From Platycnemis pennipes (taxonomy: Eukaryota; Arthropoda; Insecta; Odonata; Platycnemididae): a stretch of DNA of 64,000 nt. Shown piece by piece: positions 47,780 through 60,300 of the stretch (within the stretch, counting starts at the first letter, position 1; each line of letters begins with the position of its first letter). The stretch is taken from positions 94,755,470 to 94,819,469 of the forward strand of contig OW121848.1 of assembly GCA_933228895.1 (NCBI GenBank). The letters are read 5' to 3'. Below the pieces are notes generated by a model, which searched no databases, was not told the DNA's origin, and saw nothing but the letters and a program-made list of their open reading frames with translations. The position numbers were made by a program, and so were the translations under genes.

Positions 47780-48530
47780 GCCACATGTGTCCTCCCTGAT
47801 ACCTTTCCTCTTTCGTATCTCAGAAGCAACTATCACTCCCATCGGTCCGTTTCTTTCGACTCATCACCTGCGACCTTTACTTTACAGTGAACAGAGGCAA
47901 TCAGTAGATTGCATCTTTTTCCATTTTCATAGTTTACAGCACTCACATCTCATCACTCCTGAGTTCCCCACTCCCCCTCCTCCACCGACCCCTTACAACT
48001 AACCGCATGTACTCCGTTCCGTCCCACGCTGTTTACGTACAAATACATGCATATTTTTTTCCATTTCCCTCCCCATATTTCGGCCCAATCTCCGAAACTC
48101 CATACCTCCCTCTCCATCGCTCTTTCGCCCATCCTCCTCTTTTCCTCCCCATCTGGGGCGCTCCATCTTTTAATACGCCCATTCTCCTTCCGAAGTCATG
48201 CTATCGCCGAAAAACAATCACGGCGGCGGCACGCGGTAGAGAGCTGGGACCGGTTGGTTACTTGAGAAAGTGGTGGAGGGAGTGTAGGTTGCTGCGGCGA
48301 AGTCTGGGGGAGAACGGGAGATGTGGTGGTGAAAGTGAGAAAAAATTCTCGAGGGAACTGCGAAATGAGGATCCCTACGTCATTTTCTCTTCAGTTCTTA
48401 AGCGAAAATTACCTTCCGGCGTATGCTAGCGAAGTATCTCAGATTGACGACTGCCTCTTTATCACTCACTTTATGGCCGCATTAGAGAGTAAATGGAATG
48501 AGATGACTTTTTGGCACCGGGAAGAGTAAC
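47780..48530. other. C/T-rich island
   Basis: Pyrimidine-rich at 47940-48190, then mixed GC-rich DNA to about 48500. The 140-codon frame at 48007-48429 is half low complexity and unrecognised. Confidence 0.4.
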
Positions 48531-49739
48531 GGTTGCAAATGTGTGCGGCAAAGTGTGATTCTCATGGGGAACTGTATCGATTTGATTTATAAAAATGATG
48601 AAGGTCATGGGAAATGGTAGGCTGAGGAGCAAATTCAATCTACTACAAGGATTTTGGCAATAGTTATTATTGCTGGGGAAGTAAAAACTTAAAAATTCCT
48701 AATGAAATGGCAACGTAGGTTTTTATTTCGTTTTAGAAGATCCAATTAGGACTCTTGGAATAAATGTTTTCTTCAACATGGATTGCGTAATTTGTTTCAA
48801 CGCAGATAACTATTATTGTAAATTGATTTCAAATTATTCAAAATTGATTTCCCAGGTTCCTTGTTATACCTCTATTTCATATTTGGTGATAATGTGCTAC
48901 AATTCGTGACATAGATGCTTTTGATAATTTAATAAAATAGATTATCCTAACATTCGTTATGAATAACTTCCAGTTGACTTTTTAATGAAGCATTAATGAG
49001 AAGCTAGGTCATCAAGGCTCTGGAAATATATGAACGTGGATGGAAAGGGTTATCAGGAATGAGAAGAACACAGAATACGGAGTATTTAATTTGGTGGGGG
49101 AGGGAAGGTTGATGGTTGAAGTTCGTAGACGAAATGGATATAGGACGTTCTGGAAGGTGATGGAAAATTGAAGCGGGCATCGAAGAAGCAAATCTCAGGA
49201 AAGCGTGAAGGAAAGAGGAGAATAGGTGTTCTGGGTATAATTAGGTAAGGCATGCATACCTGAATAAAGATGAAAAAAATGTTTTGACTTTGTAATCTTA
49301 GAATAACTATTAAGTAAATTAAAATACGATGCACATGGCTCCAGAAGAGCTGGAAGGGACAATCCACTATCCTACCAAAGTTATGAAAACTCTCATGATG
49401 AGTAGGCACAATAATAACTAATTATGAATCACCAATTTGACCTAATTATAGATATACAATTCAACTGTCAGCATTTCGAATCCGATACTCGTTATCATAA
49501 TTTTCGACCACCACTTCTTGGGTCGGATTCCAGGGTTTAGTTATTTCACATTGTGCCGTGCCATAAGTTGCTTGAAACCGAACTCGTGCCACTGAACTAA
49601 GTGTTTAGCAGTACAATTCATTTAACTTCGATAAATTTATCTCGAAGTACCGTTCAGATTATTGGTATTAACCTCATGTTCCAAGGACTCTCAGGTGTCA
49701 ATTCCTCCAACCCACGCGTTTGAGTCGGCTTATTACAAT
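48531..49739. other. AT-rich intergenic DNA
   Basis: No feature recognised. Confidence 0.45.
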
Positions 49740-50180
49740 CGTGGCCCATCGTTATTAAACACTCGATTTCTTCCGTCCTCCCCCCTTCGCTACACATTAC
49801 CCATCACACCTCTCCACTGTATCGAGGTATTTCCCATCCATGGCCCGCCTTCCATCCCCCTAGCCTCTCTCCCCTAAACTTCTTCCAACTACCTCCGCCG
49901 TCCAAATATCGGATCGTTCCTCGTCACCCTCCCCGGCGCCACCACCTCCACTCGGCTCTCTTCGACATTGCTCCAAAATTGAGTCCCACATCAATTCTCA
50001 CTCTTCCTCCCACTCCCTCCTCTCAAGTCCCTCCCTTTTCCGCCCTCTCGCATAGGACATCCCTTCGCCCCTTCCTGATGCCCTTTCAAGGCATTCCCTT
50101 TCATCCCTCATTTGCTTTTCTATTCTCTCTTCCTCTCACCCTCTCTTTCACTTGACCCCTCAGACCAAACACCGAACCCC
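49740..50180. other. C/T-rich island
   Basis: About 0.4 kb of plus-strand polypyrimidine, with no credible coding frame. Confidence 0.45.
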
Positions 50181-50666
50181 GGTACCCTTTCGACTCCCAC
50201 TCATCAGTTCCTTGTCGTCCCCTACGAAAAAATTGTTGGGTGAAGGCACCCTCTGCTGATTCCAGCGCCACCATTCGCACTCGTTGAACTGAAACACCCG
50301 TGGTAGTAAGAAAGACACTTCGGCTGTCAAAATTGCCCCTCTGCGATGATATCTCAATAGGTAATTGTGATAGAAATTCTGGTTGGTTCGCGATGCGCTC
50401 ATTTCTGTGTGCATGACATGTAATTATGAATATGGGAAGTTCTACTGCAGATATTGGTTTCACTTTATTCAGACCTATAATTTAAAAAATTCAGTGAGTT
50501 CACTTATTTCAGGATAATAATTTAGTATATACTTACCTGTGAGAGTTACCTTCTTGGCTCGGATTTTAAAAAAGCATTGTTGCCAATGGTAGTTTTTCAT
50601 CAGTAGGTATTGTCAGCTACGTATTCGAAATATTATATGCGTATACTTGCTACTAATCTTAAAGCC
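50181..50666. other. Intergenic DNA with a strong minus-strand donor match
   Basis: At 50541-50529 the minus strand reads CACAG|GTAAGTATA, a near-ideal donor, preceded by a frame YHWQQCFFKIRAKKVTL with no clear acceptor. Unsupported as an exon. Confidence 0.2.
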
Positions 50667-51062
50667 ACCGAAAATAAAACAACGTTCATGGGGTTTTTGG
50701 ATTTAGAAAAGGCATTTCACGGCGTAAATTAGAATTCAATGATTGAAATTCTTATAGAAATTGGAGTATTCTACAATGACTGAAAAATTATTCAAAGTTT
50801 ATGTAAAATCCAAGTAGTTGTGATTAAATCTGAACCCATCTGTGGAGAAGCATGAATAAGGAAAGAATGAGACAAGGTTTCGCCCTTCTCTCGTGATTTC
50901 TAATGCTTACATTGACAAAGCCATGTATTGAAGCATAGACAAGTGCTGAAGGATGTGAAAGAGAAAAAATACGAAAATATGAAGAGATTGGTTAATAGGA
51001 GAATTGACGGGAGAGCTGCGCGAAACAAATTTCCGGTTCGTTGACTGATGACAATGATGATT
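50667..51062 (+). mobile_element. Family A non-LTR retrotransposon with a large internal deletion
   Basis: Starts at motif A (GFLDLEKAF then a stop where DNVDW should continue), covers KNQVAVIKS-like and RQGFAL-like residues with several stops, reaches YIDKAM near 50910, then jumps directly to the 3' tail (VLKDVKEKKYENMKRLVNRRID) at about 50945. About 0.75 kb present in the 12.4 kb copy (13080-13820, including catalytic FADD) is missing. Ends TTGACTGATGACAATGATGAT. Confidence 0.85.
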
Positions 51063-52189
51063 TACATATCAATACACAAACATTGCTAATGCATTATTAA
51101 GATTTCGTGGTTCAAAGATTAATAAGTGTAAATATTGCTTCAAAATTTTTGTGAAAATTTAGCTGTTCACATATTAAAACTAGGCTCTAACTGGTTCCCA
51201 TATACCAAAAGTAGTCATTACTACTACCAACCTAGAACTAGTTTGCGGATGGCGAACTAAGAGATAACTGGACAATGGACAAGGTGATAATGGGTATGGA
51301 ATGTAAAGTAAGCACGGAGGAGGGAAGAGAAGATTGGAGATTTTAGGTGGCAGAAATGTGAGTAAAATAAGTTTAAACGAAGGTTTGAGGAGTTAAAGGG
51401 ACGAACAGTGGGAAAGCCGCATTGTGTGTGAGGAAGGGCTAGAGATAACCTTTCTATGGAGGAGAATGGGAGGTAGGGACAAGGGCAAGACAGGGACCGT
51501 AGGCGTAATCATTTTAGTAAGAAAAAACTCGTTAATGATGAAATAAGACCGATCGATTGTCTTATCACCCGTAATGTTGTAGTATGAAATCTATTACCTA
51601 GTTTGAAGTGAAATGCTAAAAATCCCAAAGTTAAATATCACCAGAAACGGATGGAAAAAAAAGGCCATAGGCCTCATGTAAAATAAGTGGGTGAAGAAAC
51701 AGAAATATCAATAGCGCAATCTATATTATCTAATGGATTTCAGAATTGATGGACTTCCTTCTCCAGGAGTATCTTTGCTATACTCAGAGTATTCATTGTT
51801 CCACAATGCTCATGGGTGAACCCATTCTATTCTTAGCTGCAAGAGTTTCGTCCAAGAATAATACAATGAAAAATATTTTAATAAAATACCTATATGATGT
51901 GATATAAATTACATGATCCCCAGAGTTTCCACTAAAATTTCACTATCAAACCGGCATTGTTTAGTTTAACTGCGGATGCTATGTGGATGATAAAGATCAA
52001 TTTTGTTTTACAGAATATATACCGGCAGGTACTAGGAAAAAGTTGGAAACGTGTGGAATTATAAAGTAAAAAACTGTTTTTTCTTGAACTTTTCATGATA
52101 ATGACCATTAATGATACCATTCCGTATACTTCCACAGGGGATCTCCAATTCCGATCCTGGGAAGCTCAAATTTAACAAGAAAATCCATT
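51063..52189. other. AT-rich intergenic DNA
   Basis: A mildly purine-rich stretch lies at 51280-51500. Nothing recognised. Confidence 0.45.
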
Positions 52190-53330
52190 GCTACATTCCA
52201 ACTTGAATTTTAGCCATTGTGGCACCGTTAAGCCTCCTATCGTCGAGTCTAACCCGTCGAAGGCACTTATTTGGTGCGATACCCTGGCTCCCGATACCCT
52301 CTTTTTGCACTTCAACCACTCCATCTTCACATCTAAGACCCCCTTCTCCCTTTTCAATTTCATTCCCATTCTCTTTCTTAACCACCGTTTTTCATGCCTA
52401 CATCCTCTCTCCCTCTTTAAACGCTGCCTCCTACATTTCGCCCGCCTCCCTCCCCAACACCATAACCCATCATCCCATTTTCCCTCCCTCCCTGGCCTCC
52501 TCTCACTCTATCCTACTTTTCTCACTCCATATCTTTCTCTCTCCCTTCGCCTCCTCACCCGCCCGTTATATCTACCTCCCTCCCTCTCTTGCACACAGCC
52601 CATTCACTCACTCCACGCTTCCTCCCGGCCGTGCCCCCCGCCCTCGCCGCACATGGCACTCTGACAATTTCTCCACCCTCCCTCCCCACTCGCGCCGCAC
52701 CCTCCCTCTGCGCTGCCAGCACCACCCTCAACCGATAAGATCCCTCATTTCCTCCGTTCCGTCCCTACCGCGAGAGGGTACCCAGGATGGTGTGGGTGCA
52801 AATGGGGGAGGGGCGTGGGAAGCGGGGGGCGGGGGGTGGAGGGAAGGAAGGGTAGTGATGGAGGGAAGGTGGGGTTTGGTCGGGGAGGTGGTGTTGCAAG
52901 GGTGCGAGGGGTGGATGAGGTCCTCCGTGGAAGTCCCCGGGAGGGGTAGGGGAGAGGAGGCAAGCACAGGGGAGGGGTAGGATGGGGGATGCTGTTGGTT
53001 GAAATGGCTACCGGGATGGGGTCAGGGTAGGGAGTGGAGTCGAGGATGGAGGGGCGGATTGTGTGTGGGAGGGTGGCATCGCTCTGCAAGAGGGAGCCAG
53101 CTACCTACCGTCTCCACCGCTTCAGCTCGCCCCTATCCACTTCTCCCTCCATTCACCTCCTCTCTCGCTCCCTCTATCAATCTCTTTTACACTCTACTTT
53201 TCCTCTTTCTCCACCCACTGTCCACGTTCCATTCTCATCCTACTTCCCTAGTCCGGCCACTATTAATTTTTCCCCCGTCCACGCCTTGGCATTCTCCCTG
53301 TGCCTCATTGCGGGCATTGCGGTAGCGGGC
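52190..53330. other. GC-rich island switching CT to GA to CT
   Basis: C/T-rich 52290-52730, G/A-rich 52770-53070, C/T-rich 53110-53280. A 253-codon plus frame (52219-52980) changes from Pro/Ser-rich to Gly/Trp/Glu-rich exactly at the strand switch, showing it follows base composition and not selection on a protein. Confidence 0.5.
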
Positions 53331-54832
53331 TCTCGGATACGATTATCCACAAATTCATACCATTGTTTTCCTTAGTATCGCTTCCAAATTCCAATTCTGC
53401 GTACAAAGTAGGAATAAAAAATGTCAATTTTAATAAATATAGCTACAGATTGCTGTAGTAGTGTGACAAACACTCGTAAATCTCGGTTCGGAGGCCAGTT
53501 AGTTGTGAAGACTTGACGCTGTTTGCTCATATTTGCTGAGCTTATCATCGAGGGGTTTTGCTTGATTTCAATTTATGCATTGAGTAAATGCTTCCGTCCT
53601 AACATCGTTCCTGCATGATTATCATAACATTGTCAGGGGTGGAGTGTTAAAAATGTCATCCAATATCATGCGGGGTGTTATTCCTTTGATGTTTGCTCCT
53701 TGCGCTGTGACTTGCTGGTGGACGATGCATTCGATTCAACGGCAAACGATGTTTTTATTCTTTGTACTGTTAGGCATTATATTACGTCAGCATATTAACT
53801 TCTTAAACATTTCATGAGGGAACAAGCTACAGAAGCCCAACTTTTAAATGTATTTAAGAAATGTTTGCTACTGAACGCTAACTACTTTTCATTAAAAATG
53901 CATTGTATCGTCGTGGAAAGCTTAATTAATCGTTTGTAATTCTTAATTTGCACGAAAGGAATATGCACCAGCCTCTCATTGGACTACGACCCAGAGGAAC
54001 ACATATTTAATCTTGGAATATTGGATGATTTCCTTGCGATCATCAGATTCCAAGTCAGTACTCGAATCTGAGAGCTGGATAAAAAACTCAGAGGAAAACG
54101 CTTGCTGTGACGTGGATGCTAGTTCTAAGAATTTGTTTTTAGTATTTCATAGTTCTCAGCCAAGTAACATGCTGATGGAAACCCTATGATTGCTGAAATG
54201 TGTATCATTACCCTTTTCAAACCTTTGCTCTTCCCATTCTTTCGTTTACTCTGTTGTAATTGGTTGCTGCCTCACCGTTATATGCCAAACGCTCTACTGG
54301 AGGATTGCAGATTAATATGTTAATGTATCTGTCCTTATGCAACACCATTTAATGTGTTGTGTGCTCTACCAGTTCACAGTTTGTGAGGATATATGCTATG
54401 GAGTGTCGTGATCAATGCCCACCGCTTACAGGTTACGCGACGGGGACATTTGATCGGGAGTTTTCCACGGTGACGATTCCTCGCCCTCCTCTCCCGCACC
54501 GTCCCACCCTCTGTCTTATTCACTCCCCGTCAACCGTGTCCGAGTTGCGATGCACCTGAAACCAAGTGAGAGCGACACATCGAGGATTTCTAACGCTTCG
54601 GTCCGTTTAGATGAAATAGAGCCAAAAAGTTTTACTGTACGATCGGCCGTCATATCCTCTTGAACGTGTTCCTATTCTGTTCTCTGAGGCATTGCAGGAA
54701 AATGCTTGAGGAAGACATGAAAACTTCAGTATCATCCAGAATGGGGTCCCAATTTGCCATTCCTACGCAGTTTGCAGTCCCTTTTATCACTGACAAAATT
54801 GGCAAAATAATTTTTTGTTTTTTGTTTGCAAA
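53331..54832. other. AT-rich intergenic DNA
   Basis: A GC-richer patch at 54380-54580 encodes a 66-codon frame with no known match. Acceptor-like GAGGCATTGCAG at about 54687-54698 opens a short frame (KMLEEDMKTSVSSRMGSQF), weak. Confidence 0.4.
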
Positions 54833-54899
54833 AAATCTTATGAATTTTATTTAGTTCCTTTGCCTGAAATCTTATGAATTTTATTTGTTCCCTTGCCTG
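54833..54899. repeat. Two-copy tandem duplication of about 34 bp
   Basis: Unit begins AAATCTTATGAATTTTATTT and ends TTGCCTG; copies at 54833-54866 and 54867-54899 differ by a few bases. Confidence 0.9.
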
Positions 54900-55004
54900 A
54901 AATATTGCACCCTTTAGTTACTTTATTGACAACAGTATTTGAGATTTCGGATTATAAGATGGCATCGTAGAATATTTTTTCCTAGATTCACTCTTTGTTA
55001 ACTT

Positions 55005-55062
55005 TTCCCCCTGCCACGCACCCTCGAGGTGGCTTGCAAGGTATGTCGTAGATAGATATAGA
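55005..55062 (+). mobile_element. Short 3'-tail copy of the CR1-like element
   Basis: CCCTGCCACGCACCCTCG, then GGTGGCTTGCAAGGTATG and GTAGATAGATATAGAT, matching the terminal block at 1780-1830. Only the last 60 or so bp are present. Confidence 0.55.
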
Positions 55063-55412
55063 TCGGTAAACTCGGTAATCGGAATGATGGCCTCTAATCA
55101 AGTTTAATCCTTCACGTTGACTTTATTTCCTCAAAAACTGTATTTAGACGCCTTATAAGGATATCTGACGGCGTATCGGCGTATACGATTGTGATTTTTC
55201 TTTTTCTTGATTGAGTTCTCCAATCCGTCTCCGCTCTTCAACCATAGAATGGTGACCTTCGCTCAGCAATGGTGAGTAGGAAGGTTCTTGGTTGTCTCGG
55301 GTGACGCGTGAGCGATGGTAGTTGAAGTACGGCATCAACGTCCTTTCTAGGGAGATGAGTATTTCTCCCTCCCAATTGGTTGTGGAGAAATAGGTTTGAA
55401 AAACATGGTCGG

Positions 55413-55607
55413 TTACACTTCACCCATAAAAATATACACCTTCTCGTCGTCCTCTCCCTTAATGTTCCCGAGGATATCTGCCCCTTGCTCCTCGAAATAG
55501 TCCGCTCGTACCAGGGCATAGCCGTTTTGGTCGCATAAAGTAAGAGAGCGCAAGTGCTCTGTCCAATATAAAATGACTGCTTTGGTCACCGTGAAACGAG
55601 TACCGAG
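55413..55607 (-). other. Candidate coding exon, minus strand, unknown protein
   Basis: Between stops at 55608-55610 and 55413-55415 the minus strand is open for 64 codons and has a strongly protein-like core: CDQNGYALVRADYFEEQG followed by ADILGNIKGEDDEKVYIF. There is no usable ATG upstream of the core, so it would have to be an internal or terminal exon. Acceptor candidates on the minus strand end at 55577 (AAAGCAG) or 55559 (TATTGGACAG); a donor GAGAAG|GTGTAT would end the exon at 55440, giving 119 or 137 nt. Not recognised as any family. A second minus-strand frame (55519-55238) overlaps. Confidence 0.3.
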
Positions 55608-55610
55608 TTA

Positions 55611-56000
55611 GATTGAAGCCCCCGCAAAATAAAAAGGGGGCGAGGGGGGGGCAGCTATTCCCTCAAATATCCCCACTCATCGGGATGTTTTCTGAAAGAA
55701 AGTGCGTTCCTGGGGGGAAAGAGAGTGGGGATGGACGTGTGAGGGTAAGTACTAAGGCTGCTGAGGGCGCGACGGGACCTAAGGAGGGGGGGGGGGGTAG
55801 AAAGGGGGAGGAAGGGGGAACCCTGAGGGTTGGTTGATGGCGAAGCGGGCGAGCGGTTGAGGGAATTTTTTTAAGGCAAGTTCTGCCGGAATGACGTTCA
55901 TGAGAGAATCGAATCGGTGAGAGGTGGGAGAGAAAGTCATTCGGTTGGAGTGTGTCGCACAAATTGAATTCGTTCGAGGAGTTTTTTTTTTGTATACCCA
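55611..56000. other. G-rich island
   Basis: Plus-strand G-rich with several runs of seven or more G (for example near 55645 and 55785-55798). No coding region credible. Confidence 0.45.
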
Positions 56001-57419
56001 CATTTTCTTCAGGATCTGTCAAGCTTGAGGTGACCTCACTGTTTTTTAAAAGCGCGATGAAAAGAAACGGCTCTGCACTTGTGCCAGGTTTGGGTGATGC
56101 CCCTTGGACAGAGTATTTATTTTTTTAATGCAGGAGTCCAAATATGGTCTCAGGATCTTTTATTCTTTTGGGTTTATGCAGTAAGAATGATATTCCCTGC
56201 CATGATGGAAGAGTGGATAGGGCGCTGAGACACGGTAAGTTTAGCGCAAATCTATATAAAGCCTCTTTGGATCACTCAACATAAAATGCTTGCACTGAGT
56301 TTATCCACTGTAGAAAATAGCAAACGGCCCTCTGATAGGAATCAGTCCACTAATTATGTATGTCACTCACCCTCTGGATTAGTGCGAAGTGAGATATATC
56401 TTTACCCATCAAGGCAATATTCAAGTTGATCATATAGCAGGATTTTCAATAGTGTCACCATTTTCTTGTATATTCGAGATTTAGAAGAAAAATTAGAGAT
56501 TTTTCAATAATTCATAGCTTAGCGCCCCTCTTTTGCATGAAATAGAATGAAACCAAATAAAGCTACATGCAGGGAATTTGTTTCGTAGCGTACATTAGCA
56601 AATAAATTGATTGATTTAGTGGTTCTGTATGAAATTTTTTTTTTAAGTTAGCCTTAAACTACTCTCTCTATGTGAATATAATTTGCAAGCAGGATCTCAC
56701 GTGTTAAACTTATTTTCCGTTCAGTTTTATGATATATTCTGGCACATTAGAAAAGAGTACGTAAGCAAAATAATGATTTGAAAGGTAAAGCTTTGAACCA
56801 TTTCTTCATTTGCGCGAATGTCAAAGGCTGAATTTAATCTTACTCCTTAATGTATTTTCATAGCGTTTTGAATCAATCAATATTTAATCAATAGATTTTT
56901 AAGAATGTAAGGTCGACATGTGAAAGAAATCTCATATGGGTAGAGAAACTCGTATTTAACGTAATAGAGGTCAGCCCCAGAGTTAACCTGTCCAATCTGC
57001 CCATTTTATTTCAATACCTATCACTATTCGCTAAATGGATTAAAGATAGATATTTGTTTGCATTATAAAAGTGATGGCTTATCACAACGACACCATTTCA
57101 GTTAACAGCTGCCTGGATTTTTAAAAAGCAATGTGTTAAAATTTATTCAATATCTCATTATATTTGGAATGGCTACACTTGGTCGCTTTAACTATACAAA
57201 TTTAGTAATGTGACTCTAAGGATTTTAATATGCGCCTTTCAAAGAAGATAACTTTTAATACGAGCCAGAGAAGATTACATTTCAAGGGCAGCATGCATTT
57301 ATTCGCGGTCGCGACACAAAAATCCCATCTATCTAAATTCCATTTCATTTAGGTTGTATCATGCATACTAGATGAGCTAAAGAATTCGTCTTGAGAAGTG
57401 ATGCCTAATCGGATATTGA
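56001..57419. other. AT-rich intergenic DNA
   Basis: One micro-exon-like pair (TTTTTAATGCAG at about 56134, GTAAGA at about 56181) encloses about 47 nt; too short to call. Confidence 0.4.
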
Positions 57420-58330
57420 TAGGCCGTCTTTACTCCATTTAACGTCGAGAGCTCTTTATCTGGTCATTTGCTGCAGAATCCAAAATTATCGGCGCCTCAA
57501 ATGGGCGAATTGTGTGAATGGCTATTAATTCGTCCGACACGATCCCAGGAGCGGAGCGCATTTTTTGCTCAAGAACCTGGAACGATAGATTTATTGTATC
57601 AGTTTGATCGAATTTTTTTCTCACTCCCCATAACCCTCAGCCCCTGTTCTTTCTCCCGCCGCTCCTCTCTTGAGGCCACCACCGCGTCCCCCCTCTCCTT
57701 CTCTCTCTCTCTCTCTCTCTCTCCAGCCCCTCCTCCCCCCACCAAACCAACCCCCGGCTGCGCTTTCTACGGCCTCCGAAAACGGGGCGATGCCAAGAGG
57801 GCGGGCAGCGAGGTGGCCCCAAGGATTGTGGCGTCGAGTGGTTGCATACGATAAAGGCGGAGGCGAGAGAAAGGAGAAGGGGGTGCAGGAGGAAGTAAGG
57901 GGTGAGGGAGATGGGGAATTGTGGGTGGGAGACCTTCGGGGCATGAAAGGATATTAAAGGGGATGGGAGGAGGATAGAGAGGGAGGGAGGTTCAGGGAAG
58001 TAAAGAGAAGGGTATGGCTTAGGCAGTCTCCCCGGACGGTTAAAGGGTTGAGAGAGGAAAAGAGGGAGGGGCACGAGGCAGATTGATGGGAAAGGGAAGT
58101 GAGGTGGGAGGGTGAATTAAGGGAGAGGCGGGCGGAGAGGGTGAGGGGAAAGAGGAGCGGGTGGAGAAGAAGGGAAGGGGGAAATGAAGAGGGAATGTAA
58201 AGGATGGGAGCGATTAAAATCCAGAAAGTGAGATGGGAAGGGGGGCGGTGGCGCTAAGATGGTGGGTTGCATGGCCGAATGCCTCCTATTGGTCTTGCGC
58301 ACTCCTTCGGCTTAAGGAACTGAGGAATGG
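57420..58330. other. GC-rich island switching CT to GA
   Basis: C/T-rich 57630-57770 with (CT)n at 57701-57723, G/A-rich 57850-58260. Frames of up to 145 codons are low complexity. A 61-codon minus frame at 57624-57439 (for example MRSAPGIVSDELIAIHTI) sits just outside the island and is less biased, but unrecognised. Confidence 0.45.
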
Positions 58331-59149
58331 CTCAGACTGACTGCATCGACTTTTGACTACACCTAACATTTAAATCGAATGCGCATTCCCAAAATTTTGA
58401 GGACCTTTCGAGTTGTCAAAGAATGCATGTGCCTTCCCAGCTGCTACTCGCATTTGGGAATAATGATAGGTATTCGTAGGAGAGGAATCAGAATTATATT
58501 GAGTGATAATCTGATGTATAGGAATGGGAATTTGAATCGCACCGGTTTAGGTACATGGGAGATTTTTGTTGTAAACCGTTAATACTTTAAAATACCAATG
58601 AGACGATGAAGTAATGAACTAATATTTATTATGGATAATTATTATTAAAAGTTTTACATCAATAAAAGAAGAAGAATGGCTTCTAAGTGTCTAAGTTCCT
58701 GTCTTCTATATAAAAAAATTTTTATTAATGCATCGCGGTCCTTAATAAGTACTCTCCTAATGCTAGTTAAAATTTAGCTATGTGGCGCAGCTTTCTAAAT
58801 CATATGGCGATGAGTAATTCTGCACTGAATATTAGAAGTTAAGAAACCGTTAATATCAATAACATCTCACAACTTTAACTTATCGACCAAATAATGAGAT
58901 GTACCTATTGCAAACATATTTCACCTTTTATTGTTTACTTCTCAACTCTATTTACTGTTGGAGTATGATATTTTTCACTGCACCAAGTTGTTAAAAAATA
59001 GCACACATAAAAAAGTATGCTTTTAGCAGAAGCTGAATGAAGTGCCTTGCCCTTTATAAAGGAAAATAAAAGAATTTATAGTAGTCTTTCATTGCCTGGG
59101 AGTCGTCTTTTTGTAGCGACGGAGGCAAGGCCTGGAATTAAACCTGATC
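58331..59149. other. AT-rich DNA with TATA-like sites
   Basis: TATAAA at 59055-59060 and TCATTG with A at 59091 are 36 nt apart, a little long for a TATA/initiator pair. It precedes the frame at 59156. Confidence 0.25.
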
Positions 59150-59155
59150 GTGAAA

Positions 59156-59581
59156 ATGATTACGATCGCGATTATTCTAGGAACGGCCGTTTCGATGAGA
59201 ATTGAAACCGGTCGCGGGAAACGGCTTGCGGAGGTTGTTGGACGAGCTAAGCACACAAGAACGTATTATGAATCAAGGAAAATAGTCGAAGTAAGCAAGA
59301 ATCGCGAGCGTTCGAAGGGTGGAAAGAGGGGACATTATATATTCCACCGAAACGCTTTTTTTTTAATTCCGTCGGATAGGAGGCGGTACCATGGGAAGAG
59401 TGGTGGGGTAAGGGGGGTTCAAATTAGCACGGTTTCGGAGGGAACCGGAACGGAGGGATGGGAAAGGGATTTGAGGGATACACTTCTGGAGTATGGAGCA
59501 GGGGGTGCAGACAAAATTTTCCATTTTTTTTGCGAAATAGGGAATGGGTGGGGTCGATTCGGGGGTGAGGACGCAGGATGA
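59156..59581 (+). CDS. Hypothetical ORF with a possible N-terminal signal, unsupported
   Basis: From ATG 59156 the frame begins MITIAIILGTAVSMRIETG, a short hydrophobic stretch like a weak signal peptide lacking a basic start, then turns Arg/Lys-rich and finally Gly-rich as it enters the G-rich island, where it becomes composition-driven. A donor-like GTCGAA|GTAAGC at about 59289 could end a first exon. No domain recognised. Confidence 0.12.
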   Translation: MITIAIILGTAVSMRIETGRGKRLAEVVGRAKHTRTYYESRKIVEVSKNRERSKGGKRGHYIFHRNAFFLIPSDRRRYHGKSGGVRGVQISTVSEGTGTEGWERDLRDTLLEYGAGGADKIFHFFCEIGNGWGRFGGEDAG

Positions 59582-60300
59582 GGAGGGGGGAGCGGGGGCA
59601 CGGACTGCATTTGGGGAAGGGAGACGCGGGGGGTGATGTCCACCCCTCTCTCCTCATCCTCTCCATCTTGAGTCTCCCCTCCCTTCGCCCACACGCCGAA
59701 ACCTCCCTCTCTCCCGCCCATCGCCGTCCAGCCTCCTTATCTAGAGTAGTCGAGCGGCTGAGAGCGTGAAGGAGGATGGGGCTCGAGGTGGTTGCGCGGA
59801 GAGGGGGTAAGTCGCGGGAGAGGGGGGAGGAGAAGGGGAGCAGGACTCCCCCGCGAATGGACGACGGGAGTTTTGTGGGAGGGGTTGGGAGGATTGGGGG
59901 AGAGAGAGGCAGAGTTGACTGTAAGCACGGAACACACTGGCATCCCCCAAAAGCCTTCTTCGCCCGCGCTGCTGCCAACGGTTTCCACCCTTCACCATTT
60001 AACCGATAAATCGATATTAGCATTCTATCGGAGTCCGCTGCCTCGAACCCACCACCCTCATGTGCTTCTCTCCTCGTCCCTACAAATCTCCCCCCCTCCA
60101 ATCCCCGCTCTGCTACCCCCTCCCCCATTTTCACACTCCAACCTCTCGACTCACGCACACGTCACACGCGTGCACCCAAGGCAGGCGCGGCCACTCCAAC
60201 TCACCCTCAAGCCAACCCCAGAGTCTTTTCCCATTTCCGTCCGCTCCTATTTCCATTCCGTCCCGCATGTATTGGTATGTCTTCATAGCCAGTATTTTTA
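59582..60300. other. GC-rich island switching GA to CT
   Basis: G/A-rich at 59400-59640 and 59760-59920, C/T-rich 59640-59740 and 59985-60260. Long frames on both strands (up to 244 codons, 60158-59424) follow composition. Confidence 0.5.
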
